Part shown: positions 1 through 7,166 of the stretch, in pieces | Layout of the letters: each line of letters opens with the position of its first letter | Position numbering within the stretch: position 1 is the stretch's first letter | Source: Campylobacterales bacterium | GTDB lineage: Bacteria > Campylobacterota > Campylobacteria > Campylobacterales > Arcobacteraceae | DNA length: 13,440 bases | Assembly: GCA_019752775.1 (NCBI GenBank) | Contig: JAIELU010000225.1 | Coordinates: 1-13,440 of the forward strand | Direction of reading: 5' to 3' | Position numbers and translations under genes: made by a program | The notes under the pieces: generated by a model | The model's input: only the letters and a program-made list of their open reading frames with translations | Told to the model about the DNA's origin: nothing | The model's database searches: none

Positions 1-773
1 TCAATATTTAACCTTCCATCTTCTTCTCTTCCATGAAACAGATTTACATTTCCCAAAAAGTTTATAACAAACTCATTTGCAGGATTATGAAATACCTCTT
101 CAGGAGTTCCTATTTGCTCTATTTTCCCTTTACTTATAACTACAATTCTATCTGCAACTTCTAAAGCTTCTTCTTGGTCGTGAGTTACCAAAACAGTTGT
201 AATTCCTAATTCTTCCTGAAGTTCTTTTAACCATTTTCTTAAATCTGCTCGCACTTTTGCATCTAAAGCACCAAATGGTTCATCTAAAAGTAAAACTTTT
301 GGCTCAACTGCTAGAGCCCTTGCAAGGGCAACTCTTTGTCGCTGACCACCTGAGAGTTGCCAAGGAAATCTGTTTGCGAATCCATCAAGTTGGATAAGGT
401 TTAAAAGTTTTGTAACTTTTTTATTTATCTCATCATTTGATAATCTTTGTTTTTTTGGTTTTACTCTTAATCCAAAGGCAATATTTTCAAAAACTGTCAT
501 ATGTTTAAAAAGGGCATAATGTTGAAATACAAATCCAATATCTCTATCACCTATATCTTTTTTTGAAACATCAATATTATTAAATAATATTTCACCCTTG
601 TCTGTATCATCAACTGTTTCAAGTCCTGCAATCATTCTTAAAAGTGTAGTTTTACCACTTCCTGATGGTCCTAAAAGTGCTAAAAGTTCCCCTTCAACTA
701 TTTCTAAATTTATATTATTAAGAGCTACAAAGTTTCCAAAATATTTTGTTAAATTTTTTACTTCAATTTTCAT
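1..773 (-). CDS. cysA: Sulfate/thiosulfate ABC transporter ATP-binding protein CysA (C-terminus cut by window edge)
   Basis: This is the ATPase that powers sulfate import through the CysT/CysW channel on the cytoplasmic face of the inner membrane. The reverse-strand frame is open from ATG 773 to base 1 (257 codons); family members are about 350 residues, so the C-terminal regulatory part lies outside. Visible motifs are Walker A GPSGSGKTT (35-43), the Q-loop glutamine in FVFQHYALF (84), signature LSGGQ (140-144), Walker B LLLDEP (161-166), the D-loop around 169-172 and the switch histidine in VTHDQEEA (198). FVFQHYALF and VTHDQEEALE are typical of the CysA/PotA-like importer ATPases; the assignment to sulfate rests on the adjoining cysW and cysT. 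The Shine-Dalgarno AGGAA (785-781) lies 7 bases before ATG. The gene follows cysW after only 15 bases and is the third gene of the cysTWA operon. Confidence 0.95.
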   Translation of the reverse strand, partial: MKIEVKNLTKYFGNFVALNNINLEIVEGELLALLGPSGSGKTTLLRMIAGLETVDDTDKGEILFNNIDVSKKDIGDRDIGFVFQHYALFKHMTVFENIAFGLRVKPKKQRLSNDEINKKVTKLLNLIQLDGFANRFPWQLSGGQRQRVALARALAVEPKVLLLDEPFGALDAKVRADLRKWLKELQEELGITTVLVTHDQEEALEVADRIVVISKGKIEQIGTPEEVFHNPANEFVINFLGNVNLFHGREEDGRLNI

Positions 774-788
774 TTTATTATTCCTTGT

Positions 789-1649
789 CTATTCTTCATT
801 TTTTAATTTTCTTAATTTTCTTAATACTTTCCACTCTAAAACATATTTTAGAAGCAAAGTTAAAAGTGCAAGTATCGCTAAAAGTGTTGATGTGGCGAAT
901 GCAGCTACAAAATTATATTCGTTATATAAAATCTCAACTTGCAAAGGCATTGTATTTGTAACACCTTGGATATGTCCAGAAACAACTGAAACAGCTCCAA
1001 ACTCTCCCATCGCTCTTGCATTACATAAAATTACTCCATAAATGAGTCCCCATTTTATGTTTGGCAGGGTTACTTTCCAAAATGTTTGAAAACCACTAGC
1101 TCCTAAAAGTAAAGCGGCTTGTTCTTCATCATTTCCTTGCTCTTGCATTAAAGGAATTAGCTCACGTGCAACAAATGGAAAAGTTACAAATATTGTGGCT
1201 AGTACAATTCCTGGAACTGCAAAGATAATTTGTATATCATTTGCAATTAACCAATGTCCAAACCAACCTTGCGCTCCAAAAAGTAAAACATAAACAAACC
1301 CTGAAATAACTGGACTTACAGCAAAGGGTAAATCAATCAAAGTTATTAAAAAACTTTTTCCAAAAAACGAATATTTAGCTATTGACCAAGAAGCTGCTAC
1401 TCCAAAAACTAGATTTAAAGGCACTGCAATAGCAGCTGTTATAAAAGTTAGTTTTATTGCTTGTAAAACATATTCATTTGTAAATGATTCAAAATATGCT
1501 TCGTAACCTTTTCTAAAAGCTTCTGCAAAAATTGTAATTAAAGGGGCAACTAACATAATCAATAAAAAAGTAACTGCTGTTGCTATTAATAAATATTGAA
1601 CTAATTTTGACTCTTTTTGAGATGATTTTGAATTACTAATAGTTTTCAT
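789..1649 (-). CDS. cysW: Sulfate ABC transporter permease CysW
   Basis: This is one of the two membrane-spanning halves of the sulfate importer and pairs with CysT. The protein has 286 residues from ATG 1649. Hydrophobic segments lie near 17-42, 66-90, 101-124, 142-161, 200-224 and 248-270. The cytoplasmic EAA-type coupling loop (about 175-196, EEQAALLLGAS then FWKVTLP) docks CysA. The stretch GEFGAVSVVSGHIQG (215-229) followed by LQVEILYNEYNF is characteristic of CysW. An in-frame ATG at 1682 would add 11 residues, but ATG 1649 is preferred: it has GGAGG (1658-1654) four bases upstream and forms an ATGA overlap with the cysT stop, a common arrangement for translational coupling. The family assignment is strong. 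Confidence 0.95.
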   Translation of the reverse strand: MKTISNSKSSQKESKLVQYLLIATAVTFLLIMLVAPLITIFAEAFRKGYEAYFESFTNEYVLQAIKLTFITAAIAVPLNLVFGVAASWSIAKYSFFGKSFLITLIDLPFAVSPVISGFVYVLLFGAQGWFGHWLIANDIQIIFAVPGIVLATIFVTFPFVARELIPLMQEQGNDEEQAALLLGASGFQTFWKVTLPNIKWGLIYGVILCNARAMGEFGAVSVVSGHIQGVTNTMPLQVEILYNEYNFVAAFATSTLLAILALLTLLLKYVLEWKVLRKLRKLKNEE

Positions 1650-2500
1650 ATAGCCTCCATTCCTTTTCTTCTTGAGCTCCATCTTTGAAGCATATTAATT
1701 AATAACAACATTACAAATGAAATCAAAAGCATAACAACCGCAATTGCAGTTGCTCCTGCATAATCATATTGTTCAAGTTTTGTAATAATCAAAAGTGTAC
1801 TAATCTCTGTTTTAAATGGCATATTTCCAGCAATAAAAACAACCGAACCATATTCACCAAGTGCTCTTGCAAATGACAAAGCAAAACCTGTCAAAACAGA
1901 TGGAAAAATAGTTGGAAGAATTACTTTATAAAATATTTGCCATCTAGTTGCTCCCAAACTTGCCCCTGCTTCTTCTTGTTCTATTTGAATCTCTTCAAGA
2001 GCTGGTTGAATTGTTCGTACAACAAAAGGAAGTCCTATAAAAATCAAAGCAATAGTAATTCCAATTGGAGTAAAAACTACTTTTATTCCAAGTGGTTCTA
2101 AGTATTGTCCAAACCAACCTTGAGTTGAATACAAAGTCGTAAGTGCAATTCCTGAAACTGCTGTTGGAAGTGCAAAAGGTAAATCAACAATCGCATCAAA
2201 AACTCTTTTTCCAAAAAATGTGTATCGTACTAAACACCAAGCGACAATCAAACCAAAAACAGTATTTACGAGTGCTGCAATTAATGAAGTTAAAAAAGTA
2301 AGCTTGTAACTTGCAATTACCCTATCACTTGTTGTTGCATTTATAAATGATTGCCAACCCATACTAAAAGCTTCAGAAAATAGCGCAATTAGAGGAATCA
2401 TAACTATGATACTTAAATAAAAAACTGTATATCCCATAGTTAATCCAAAACCTGGAATTGGGGATTTTTGCCTTTTTAATATTCCAAAATTTAGTCTCAT
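1646..2500 (-). CDS. cysT: Sulfate ABC transporter permease CysT (CysU)
   Basis: This is the partner permease of CysW. It forms half of the sulfate channel in the inner membrane. It has 284 residues with about six hydrophobic segments (roughly 22-44, 66-90, 103-125, 142-162, 200-224 and 250-271). The EAA coupling loop is at 177-196 (EEAGASLGATRWQIF then YKVILP). GEYGSVVFIAGNMPFKTEI (215-233) followed by LIITKLEQYDYAGA is the typical CysT signature and separates it from CysW, which has EFGAVSVVSGH at the same place. The RBS GGAG (2514-2511) is 10 bases before ATG 2500. The gene is first in the operon, preceded by a promoter/operator and a leader of about 90 bases, and overlaps cysW by four bases. 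Confidence 0.95.
   Translation of the reverse strand: MRLNFGILKRQKSPIPGFGLTMGYTVFYLSIIVMIPLIALFSEAFSMGWQSFINATTSDRVIASYKLTFLTSLIAALVNTVFGLIVAWCLVRYTFFGKRVFDAIVDLPFALPTAVSGIALTTLYSTQGWFGQYLEPLGIKVVFTPIGITIALIFIGLPFVVRTIQPALEEIQIEQEEAGASLGATRWQIFYKVILPTIFPSVLTGFALSFARALGEYGSVVFIAGNMPFKTEISTLLIITKLEQYDYAGATAIAVVMLLISFVMLLLINMLQRWSSRRKGMEAI
1654..1658 (-). promoter_or_regulatory. Ribosome binding site of cysW inside the end of cysT
   Basis: GGAGG lies inside the last codons of cysT, four bases before ATG 1649. It decides the cysW start against the longer in-frame ATG at 1682, and together with the ATGA overlap suggests translational coupling. Confidence 0.75.
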
Positions 2501-2532
2501 TTTAAAATTTCTCCATATAATCTACATTAAGA

Positions 2533-2584
2533 TGATGATATTTAAAATCATCAGAAAAAAGTAGGCAACCAATCTATCACCTAC
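2533..2584 (-). other. Structured 5' leader of cysTWA
   Basis: Between the predicted start of transcription (about 2590) and ATG 2500 are two short inverted repeats. TGATGAT (2533-2539) pairs with ATCATCA (2547-2553) around a 7-base loop. GTAGG (2561-2565) pairs with CCTAC (2580-2584); the latter arm is part of the operator. No known riboswitch was recognised, and the stems are short and AT-rich, so folding in vivo is uncertain. Confidence 0.3.
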
Positions 2585-2625
2585 TAAAGTGGTGAAATTA
2601 TAACTTTTTTTAATTCCTATGTCAA
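2577..2625 (-). promoter_or_regulatory. Promoter and Rrf2-type operator of cysTWA
   Basis: Read on the minus strand: -35 TTGACA (2625-2620), a spacer of exactly 17 bases, -10 TATAAT (2602-2597), then one base later a palindrome of TCACC and GGTGA arms separated by 9 bases (2577-2595). The predicted start of transcription (near 2590) falls inside the palindrome, so a bound protein would block initiation. The same arrangement is found before sbp (6501-6549) and before the Rrf2 gene (7167-7215), which makes the Rrf2 protein the obvious candidate ligand. The element directly follows the U-tract of the MCP terminator, so cysTWA is an independent unit. Confidence 0.85.
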
Positions 2626-2630
2626 GCCAT

Positions 2631-2658
2631 AAAAAAAGGGAGAGTTAAAAACTCTCCC
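2631..2658 (-). terminator. Intrinsic terminator of the MCP gene, overlapping its last codons
   Basis: On the minus strand the perfect 9-bp stem GGGAGAGTT / AACTCTCCC (2658-2650 and 2646-2638) closes a 3-base loop and is followed by seven T (2637-2631). This is a textbook rho-independent terminator. Its left arm encodes part of the MCP C-terminal EWESF, and the TAA stop (2647-2645) sits at the loop/right-arm junction. It ends six bases before the -35 box of cysTWA. Confidence 0.9.
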
Positions 2659-5038
2659 ATTCTGTATCATCAGATTTATTTGAGACTATCTTGTTCTCTT
2701 GTTTTACTGGTTTATGTTCTACTTTTTTATGTAGCCCTTGATTTGTTTTTATATCATAAGAAGAATTACTTGTTTTTGCAAAACTTCTTTTTGCTTTTAC
2801 TTCATTTTTTCCTATAAACTCTTTTGCATTTGCATTACTTACAACTAATTTTGCTATTTCATCTGTAATTACTGCAACATCATGGGTTTGGCTAGCAATA
2901 CTTGCATTTTGTTGTGTTTGTTGGTCTAAACTTGTAATTGCATCATTAATTTGTTCAATTCCACTAAGTTGCTCTTTACTTGACATCTCTATATCTTTTA
3001 TCAAATTAATTGTTTGTGATATATTTTCATTTAATTTAATATATCCATCTATCATGTGATTTGCTATATCTTTTCCATCATTTGCTTTTTTTGTAGCATT
3101 TCCTACTATTGTTTTTATCTCTTTAGCTGCTTCTGCACTTCTTGAAGCTAGATTTCTAACCTCTTGAGCAACTACGGCAAATCCTTTTCCTGCCTCACCT
3201 GCAGTTGCTGCTTCAACTGCTGCATTTAAAGAAAGAATATTTGTTTGGAATGCAATTTGATCTATTATTGAAATCGCATCTGTTATTAGATTAACTTGAA
3301 CATTAATTTCATCCATAGCAACTGTTGTTTGATTTGCTAGTTTTTCACCTTGAGTTGATGAATCTGTTACTTCATTTGAATATCTTGCCATTTTTGCGAT
3401 ATTTGCTGTATTGTTTCTTATATTACTTGTCATTTGTTCTAATGCTGCTGCTGTTTCTTCAAGACTTGCTGCTGCTTCGTTTGAACTTATATTTAATTTA
3501 TTTACATTCCCTAATAATATAATTGAGCTTTCACCTAAAGTTAATCCATTTGATTTATTCTCTACTAACATACTTGTGATTGAATCACCAAGTGTATTTA
3601 CACCATTTGCAAGTTTCAACAAATGTTCTTTTATATCTTTAGTTGAAATTTTATTTAAATAGTTATAGTGAGCATACTCTTCTAAAATATGTAATACATT
3701 ATCAATATTATTCTCTAAATTATTTGCCATTTTATTTAATACATTTTTTAATTGCATTAAAGCTGGATTTGAAACATTAATATCAAGTCTTTGACATAAA
3801 TCACCCTGTTCAAATTCTCCTAAAACAGCTATTGTTTCATCTATTAATTTTCTATCTTCTTCTATACCTTTTTTTGTTTTTTCAATATTATGATTTAAAA
3901 CATCTGCCATTTGTCCAAATTCATCATTTGAATCAATATTTATTAAATTTACTTCATTTTTTTCTCTATTTAAATAATCAAAGAAATCATTTAAACCTTT
4001 GTTTATTGCTATTAAAGGAGTATTTACAGTTTTTATAATTATGAAATAACTCACACTTAATAAAATGATTAATAAACAAATCCCACCAAAAATTAGATAT
4101 TTTCTCAATGCATCATTTAAATGAAGTAATTCATCTAAATTTGCACTTGTTCCAATTACAATATTCCAGTCACTAAAAGTCGTATATGCAGTAATTTTTT
4201 CATGTGTGTTGTTTTGTTCTTTGAAATCATAAATAACAACACCCTCTTTTTGTTTAATTATCTCTTTAAATATATTTTGACTATCAACGTCTGTTAATTC
4301 TTCAACTTTTTTATTTTTTAAACTTGGATGCATTGTAAATACAAACTCTTTTGTATCAAGGGTAAATAAGTATCCAGTGTCTCCAAATTTTATTTTTCCT
4401 AAGTTTTGCTCTAAAATAGAATATAAAGAATCAAAGTTATAGCCAATAAATAAAATTCCTATAACTTCACCATTTTTGATTATTGGCTCATACACTGTCA
4501 TATAGTTTTTACCAAATAATTTAGCACTTCCTATATATTTTTCTTTGTTCATTATTTTTTCAAAAGCTGGACTTTTGTTTGTTAAGAAAGTTCCCATAGC
4601 TCTGCTGCCATCCGCTTTTTGTAATGAAGTTGCAATTCTAAAAAAGTCATTATCTTGTTTAACAAAAACAGTCGCAACAGCTCCTGTAATTTTTGTGAAT
4701 TGGTCAATTAAGTCATTGTTTTTATTTATAATTTGGCCATTTGATGTTAATGTTGGAGTTTTAACAGAATTAATTTCAATAGTTTTTTCATAATCTATAT
4801 CAATATTACTTATTCTAGAAGAAAGAACATTTGAAGCACTTTTTGCTGACTCTTTAATTGATTCATTTAAAACTTCAAAAGTTGCTTTAACATCTTTTAC
4901 TCTTTGTTGAAAATCAGATTGTATATCTGAAACGATAGAATTTCTAACAATAACTGTTATAGAAAATATTGCAGCTGCTAAAATTAAAGCAACTGCTAAA
5001 CCTTGAAAAATCGACACTTTTTTTACTACTGAATCCAT
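2645..5038 (-). CDS. Methyl-accepting chemotaxis protein with Cache-type periplasmic sensor and C-terminal pentapeptide
   Basis: This is a transmembrane chemoreceptor that would signal through CheW/CheA. It has 797 residues. TM1 is at about 9-31. A large periplasmic region (32-312) has Cache-like features: YIGSAKLFGKNYMTVYEP (168-185) then GEVIGILFIGYNFD, and a second unit beginning KFGDTGYLFTLD (217-228), suggesting a Cache_3-Cache_2 type double module. TM2 is at about 313-336. HAMP and at least one further HAMP-like segment (about 337-490) follow. The signalling domain (about 520-735) has its hairpin tip near 592-632 (IDQIAFQTNILSLNAAVEAA, then GEAGKGFAVVAQEVRNLA). A flexible basic tail ends in EWESF (793-797), matching the xWxxF CheR/CheB tether. 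RBS GGGAG (5047-5043) precedes ATG 5038. The gene lies between sbp and cysT but has its own terminator. The ligand cannot be read from the sequence. Confidence 0.93.
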   Translation of the reverse strand: MDSVVKKVSIFQGLAVALILAAAIFSITVIVRNSIVSDIQSDFQQRVKDVKATFEVLNESIKESAKSASNVLSSRISNIDIDYEKTIEINSVKTPTLTSNGQIINKNNDLIDQFTKITGAVATVFVKQDNDFFRIATSLQKADGSRAMGTFLTNKSPAFEKIMNKEKYIGSAKLFGKNYMTVYEPIIKNGEVIGILFIGYNFDSLYSILEQNLGKIKFGDTGYLFTLDTKEFVFTMHPSLKNKKVEELTDVDSQNIFKEIIKQKEGVVIYDFKEQNNTHEKITAYTTFSDWNIVIGTSANLDELLHLNDALRKYLIFGGICLLIILLSVSYFIIIKTVNTPLIAINKGLNDFFDYLNREKNEVNLINIDSNDEFGQMADVLNHNIEKTKKGIEEDRKLIDETIAVLGEFEQGDLCQRLDINVSNPALMQLKNVLNKMANNLENNIDNVLHILEEYAHYNYLNKISTKDIKEHLLKLANGVNTLGDSITSMLVENKSNGLTLGESSIILLGNVNKLNISSNEAAASLEETAAALEQMTSNIRNNTANIAKMARYSNEVTDSSTQGEKLANQTTVAMDEINVQVNLITDAISIIDQIAFQTNILSLNAAVEAATAGEAGKGFAVVAQEVRNLASRSAEAAKEIKTIVGNATKKANDGKDIANHMIDGYIKLNENISQTINLIKDIEMSSKEQLSGIEQINDAITSLDQQTQQNASIASQTHDVAVITDEIAKLVVSNANAKEFIGKNEVKAKRSFAKTSNSSYDIKTNQGLHKKVEHKPVKQENKIVSNKSDDTEWESF

Positions 5039-5071
5039 AAAACTCCCTACTACAAGATAATTTGGTCAGTT

Positions 5072-5100
5072 ATTATACAATTAAATATTTTATAAACTAA
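5072..5100 (-). promoter_or_regulatory. Possible promoter of the MCP gene
   Basis: On the minus strand a perfect TATAAT (5077-5072) lies 33 bases before ATG 5038, with a weak TTAGTT (5100-5095) 17 bases further upstream. No sigma-28-like element was recognised. The region is so AT-rich that chance matches are likely; the -35 part is poorly supported. The rest of 5101-5213 holds only AT-rich sequence and a 9-bp inverted repeat (5168-5176 with 5188-5196). Confidence 0.4.
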
Positions 5101-5213
5101 TAAAAATTATAATTATTTAGAATATCACTAGATTTTTATTTTTCTATTAAAGTAGTATCTTTTAAAGTTTAGAAAAATCAAAATAACTTTTCTAAATTTT
5201 TCAATTAGTTAGT

Positions 5214-5246
5214 ATTAGAATACAAAATTAAATCTTGTATTCTAAT
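5214..5246 (-). terminator. Perfect 12-bp hairpin after sbp, possible weak terminator
   Basis: ATTAGAATACAA (5214-5225) is perfectly inverted as TTGTATTCTAAT (5235-5246) around a 9-base loop, starting five bases after the sbp stop. It is placed like a terminator, but no T-run follows on either strand, so it may instead stabilise the 3' end of the sbp transcript or let some transcription pass toward the MCP. Confidence 0.4.
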
Positions 5247-5250
5247 TATA

Positions 5251-6335
5251 TTATTTATAAAAACTATCAAAAACTCCACCATCATCAAAATGTCTTTTTT
5301 GTGCTTCTTTAAAACTTCCGTATACTTGATCAACTGTAACTAAATCTATTTTTAGAAATCTATCTAAATCTTCTTTATTAGCTAATTCTGGTTTATATGG
5401 TCTAAAATAATATTTAGCTGCTAATTTTTGACCCTCAGGTGAATATAAAGATTCTAAATAAGCTTTTGAAACATCAAGTGTTCCATGTTTTTTTGCATTC
5501 TCTTCTACCACTGCAACAGGTGGTTCTACTTTTATACTTAATGATGGAGCAACAATTTCATATTCGCCTTTTCCAAGTTCATTAAGAGCTAAAAATGCTT
5601 CATTTTCCCAAGTTAATAATACATCGCCAATTCCTCTTTGAACAAATGTATTAGTTGAACCTCTTGCTCCTGAATCAAGAACTGGAACATTTTTAAATAA
5701 TTTTTTTACAAAATCATTAGCTTTAATCTCTGCATTTTTATAAGCTTGAGAATTTCTATCAACTTTTGATAAGTCACCTAACTCTTGTTTTAAAGCATAA
5801 GAATGAGCAGCTAAATAATTCCATCTTGAACCTCCACCTGTTTTAGGATTTGGAGTAATTACAGAAATGCCTTCTTTTATTAAATCATTCCAATCTTTAA
5901 TTACTTTTGGATTTCCTTTTCTAACTAAAAATACAATAGTTGAAGTATAAGGTGATGAATTATTTTCTAATTTCGATTGCCAATCTTTTGGAAACAAGCC
6001 AGCTTTTTGGCTTATTACATCTACATCGTAACCTAAAGCTAAAGTAACAACATCTGCTCCTAAACCATCAATTACTGCCCTTGCTTGTTTTCCAGAACCA
6101 CCGTGTGATTGTTTAATTGTTAAAGTTTGTCCTGTTTTTTCTTTCCAATAATATACAAATTCTTTGTTATATGCTGCATATAATTCTCTTGTTGGACATA
6201 AGATACATTTAAGATTTCTAACGATTTTTTTGAAGCTTCTGCTTTTAAATCATAGTTCTCAGCTGAAATTCCTAATACTGGTATTAATAATGCAGATAAT
6301 GCAATATTTCTTAAATTTTTTACTATTTTCTTCAT
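5251..6335 (-). pseudogene. sbp: Periplasmic sulfate-binding protein, interrupted by a one-base deletion
   Basis: This would be the periplasmic receptor that hands sulfate to CysTW. The first 46 codons from ATG 6335 give a signal peptide (about 1-25, ending LGISA) and SLEILNVSY. The frame then breaks. In the next frame the family sequence continues at once with PTRELYAAYN, QSHGGSGKQARAVIDG, ADVVTLALGYDVD, then SPYTSTIVFLVRKGNPK, VITPNPKTGGGSRWNY, LDSGARGSTNTFVQRGIGDV and LYSPEGQ. Known Sbp proteins read LNVSYDPTREL here, so one base of the Asp codon is missing between 6196 and 6197. Repaired, the protein would have about 361 residues, somewhat longer than E. coli Sbp (329). Everything else is intact, so the lesion is recent or a sequencing error. 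An open frame from TTG 5997 has no independent meaning. The gene has its own Rrf2-type promoter and stands upstream of the MCP and cysTWA. Confidence 0.9.
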
Positions 6336-6419
6336 TTTATTTTCTCTTTCTAAATATAATACACACTAAATGAGTGATAGTTTAAAGATTTAAAAAAATC
6401 TCACCATTTTCTATTCTTC

Positions 6420-6497
6420 CTAATTACTATAAAATTCACACATATCATGCATCATTAAAAAACCTTTATTCTTTAGTTTCACAAAGTAGTATTTCAT
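6420..6497 (-). CDS. Possible 25-residue leader peptide in the sbp transcript
   Basis: A short frame starts at ATG 6497 and ends at TAG 6420, within the sbp leader and about 17 bases after the predicted transcription start. The peptide begins MKYYFVKLKNKGF and ends MMHDMCEFYSN, with one cysteine near the end. Its Shine-Dalgarno would be AGG(TGA) at 6506-6501, which is the right arm of the operator, 6 bases from ATG when AGG is aligned. I do not recognise the peptide. The remaining leader (6336-6419) is AT-rich with no other convincing gene. A chance frame is quite possible at this length. Confidence 0.35.
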   Translation of the reverse strand: MKYYFVKLKNKGFLMMHDMCEFYSN

Positions 6498-6500
6498 CTA

Positions 6501-6549
6501 TCACCTACTAAATTGGTGAAATTATAATAAAGATTTTTTATTTTGTCAA
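6501..6549 (-). promoter_or_regulatory. Promoter and Rrf2-type operator of sbp
   Basis: On the minus strand: -35 TTGACA (6549-6544), a 17-base spacer, -10 TATAAT (6526-6521), and one base later the palindrome of TCACC and GGTGA arms separated by 9 bases (6501-6519). It matches the cysTWA element almost base for base. The leader to ATG 6335 is about 180 bases, much longer than needed, and contains the candidate leader peptide. Confidence 0.85.
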
Positions 6550-6586
6550 GTAATTTGTATAATAAATTTGATTATTTTTGATTGTT

Positions 6587-6616
6587 AAATAAAATAATCC
6601 CAATAAATGGGATTAT
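6587..6616 (-). terminator. Intrinsic terminator of the Rrf2 gene
   Basis: On the minus strand ATAATCCCA (6616-6608) pairs perfectly with TGGGATTAT (6602-6594) around a 5-base loop, followed by TTTATTT. It lies about 85 bases after the Rrf2 stop and about 40 bases before the sbp -35 box, so it insulates sbp from rrf2. The T-tract is broken by one A. Confidence 0.7.
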
Positions 6617-6699
6617 GCTTAGTTTGCTTGTATAAATTAATATACATAAAGTTAGTAGATTTTAAACTATTTTTAAATATTTATTGAACTAATTAGATA

Positions 6700-7161
6700 T
6701 TAAATACCTAATCCCCCAATAAATTCTTCTTTATAAACATCTTCTTTTGTTATTGGAGTTTGAGCCAAACAAGAAGCAATTGTAGTTTTATCAAGTATTT
6801 GAGCCGTTAAATTCCTAATATTTAAAAAAACTCTTCTAAAGTGACATTTCCCCTCTTGGCTGCAAGATTCATAACTTGAAACCGAAACACATGAAATCAT
6901 CGCTATCATACCCTCGAAAAATCTAATAACTTCACCTAATGTAATTTCATTTGAATCTTTTGCTAATGTATATCCACCATATCTTCCTGGAATACTTCTA
7001 ACCCACCCTGCTTTATTCATCTCAAGCATTATATTTTCTAGAAATCTTCTAGGAACATCTATCGATTCAGAAAGTTCTCGTATAGAAATAGAACTCTCTT
7101 TTATCTCTGCAATTGCAAACAAAGCCCGAAGAGCATAATCTGTCTTTTTTGATATTTTCAT
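6700..7161 (-). CDS. Rrf2-family transcriptional regulator with a three-cysteine cluster motif
   Basis: This is a cytoplasmic DNA-binding regulator of the IscR/NsrR/CymR superfamily, 153 residues from ATG 7161. The N-terminus MKISKKTDYALRALFAIA is the family opening. A winged helix follows (about 25-70; SIRELSESIDVPRRFLENI, then SIPGRYGGYTLAK as the wing). The next helix region is ITLGEVIRFFEG. Cysteines 91, 100 and 106 form C-x8-C-x5-C, the place where IscR, NsrR and RirA bind an Fe-S cluster; a further cysteine is at 131. Whether a cluster binds is inference. A GTG at 7170 would add three residues, but ATG is preferred because AGGTGA (7172-7167) lies 5 bases upstream. Its own promoter carries the operator also found before sbp and cysT, which indicates autoregulation and a role in sulfur assimilation. 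Confidence 0.92.
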   Translation of the reverse strand: MKISKKTDYALRALFAIAEIKESSISIRELSESIDVPRRFLENIMLEMNKAGWVRSIPGRYGGYTLAKDSNEITLGEVIRFFEGMIAMISCVSVSSYESCSQEGKCHFRRVFLNIRNLTAQILDKTTIASCLAQTPITKEDVYKEEFIGGLGI

Positions 7162-7166
7162 AATTA

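Noticed and set aside
598..1041. Plus-strand open frame opposite cysA and cysW
   Set aside because: It lies antisense to two clearly conserved genes, has no family resemblance and no ribosome site; such shadows arise from the low GC content. Plus-strand frames opposite the MCP and typA were rejected for the same reason.
5251..5997. Separate short gene starting at TTG 5997 with a solute-binding-protein sequence
   Set aside because: The same frame continues upstream with conserved Sbp sequence to about 6195, so the TTG is internal; it is the 3' part of the frameshifted sbp.
6190..6204. Programmed ribosomal frameshift in sbp
   Set aside because: No slippery heptamer or downstream pseudoknot is visible, and family members are not known to need one; a simple deletion explains it.
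6120..6335. Independent 71-residue secreted protein
   Set aside because: Only the first 46 residues are meaningful (signal peptide and Sbp N-terminus); the rest is out-of-frame translation after the deletion.
6361..6380. CACT-AAATG-AGTG dyad as a fourth regulator site
   Set aside because: The arm sequence and spacing differ from TCACC-N9-GGTGA and it is not next to a -10 box.
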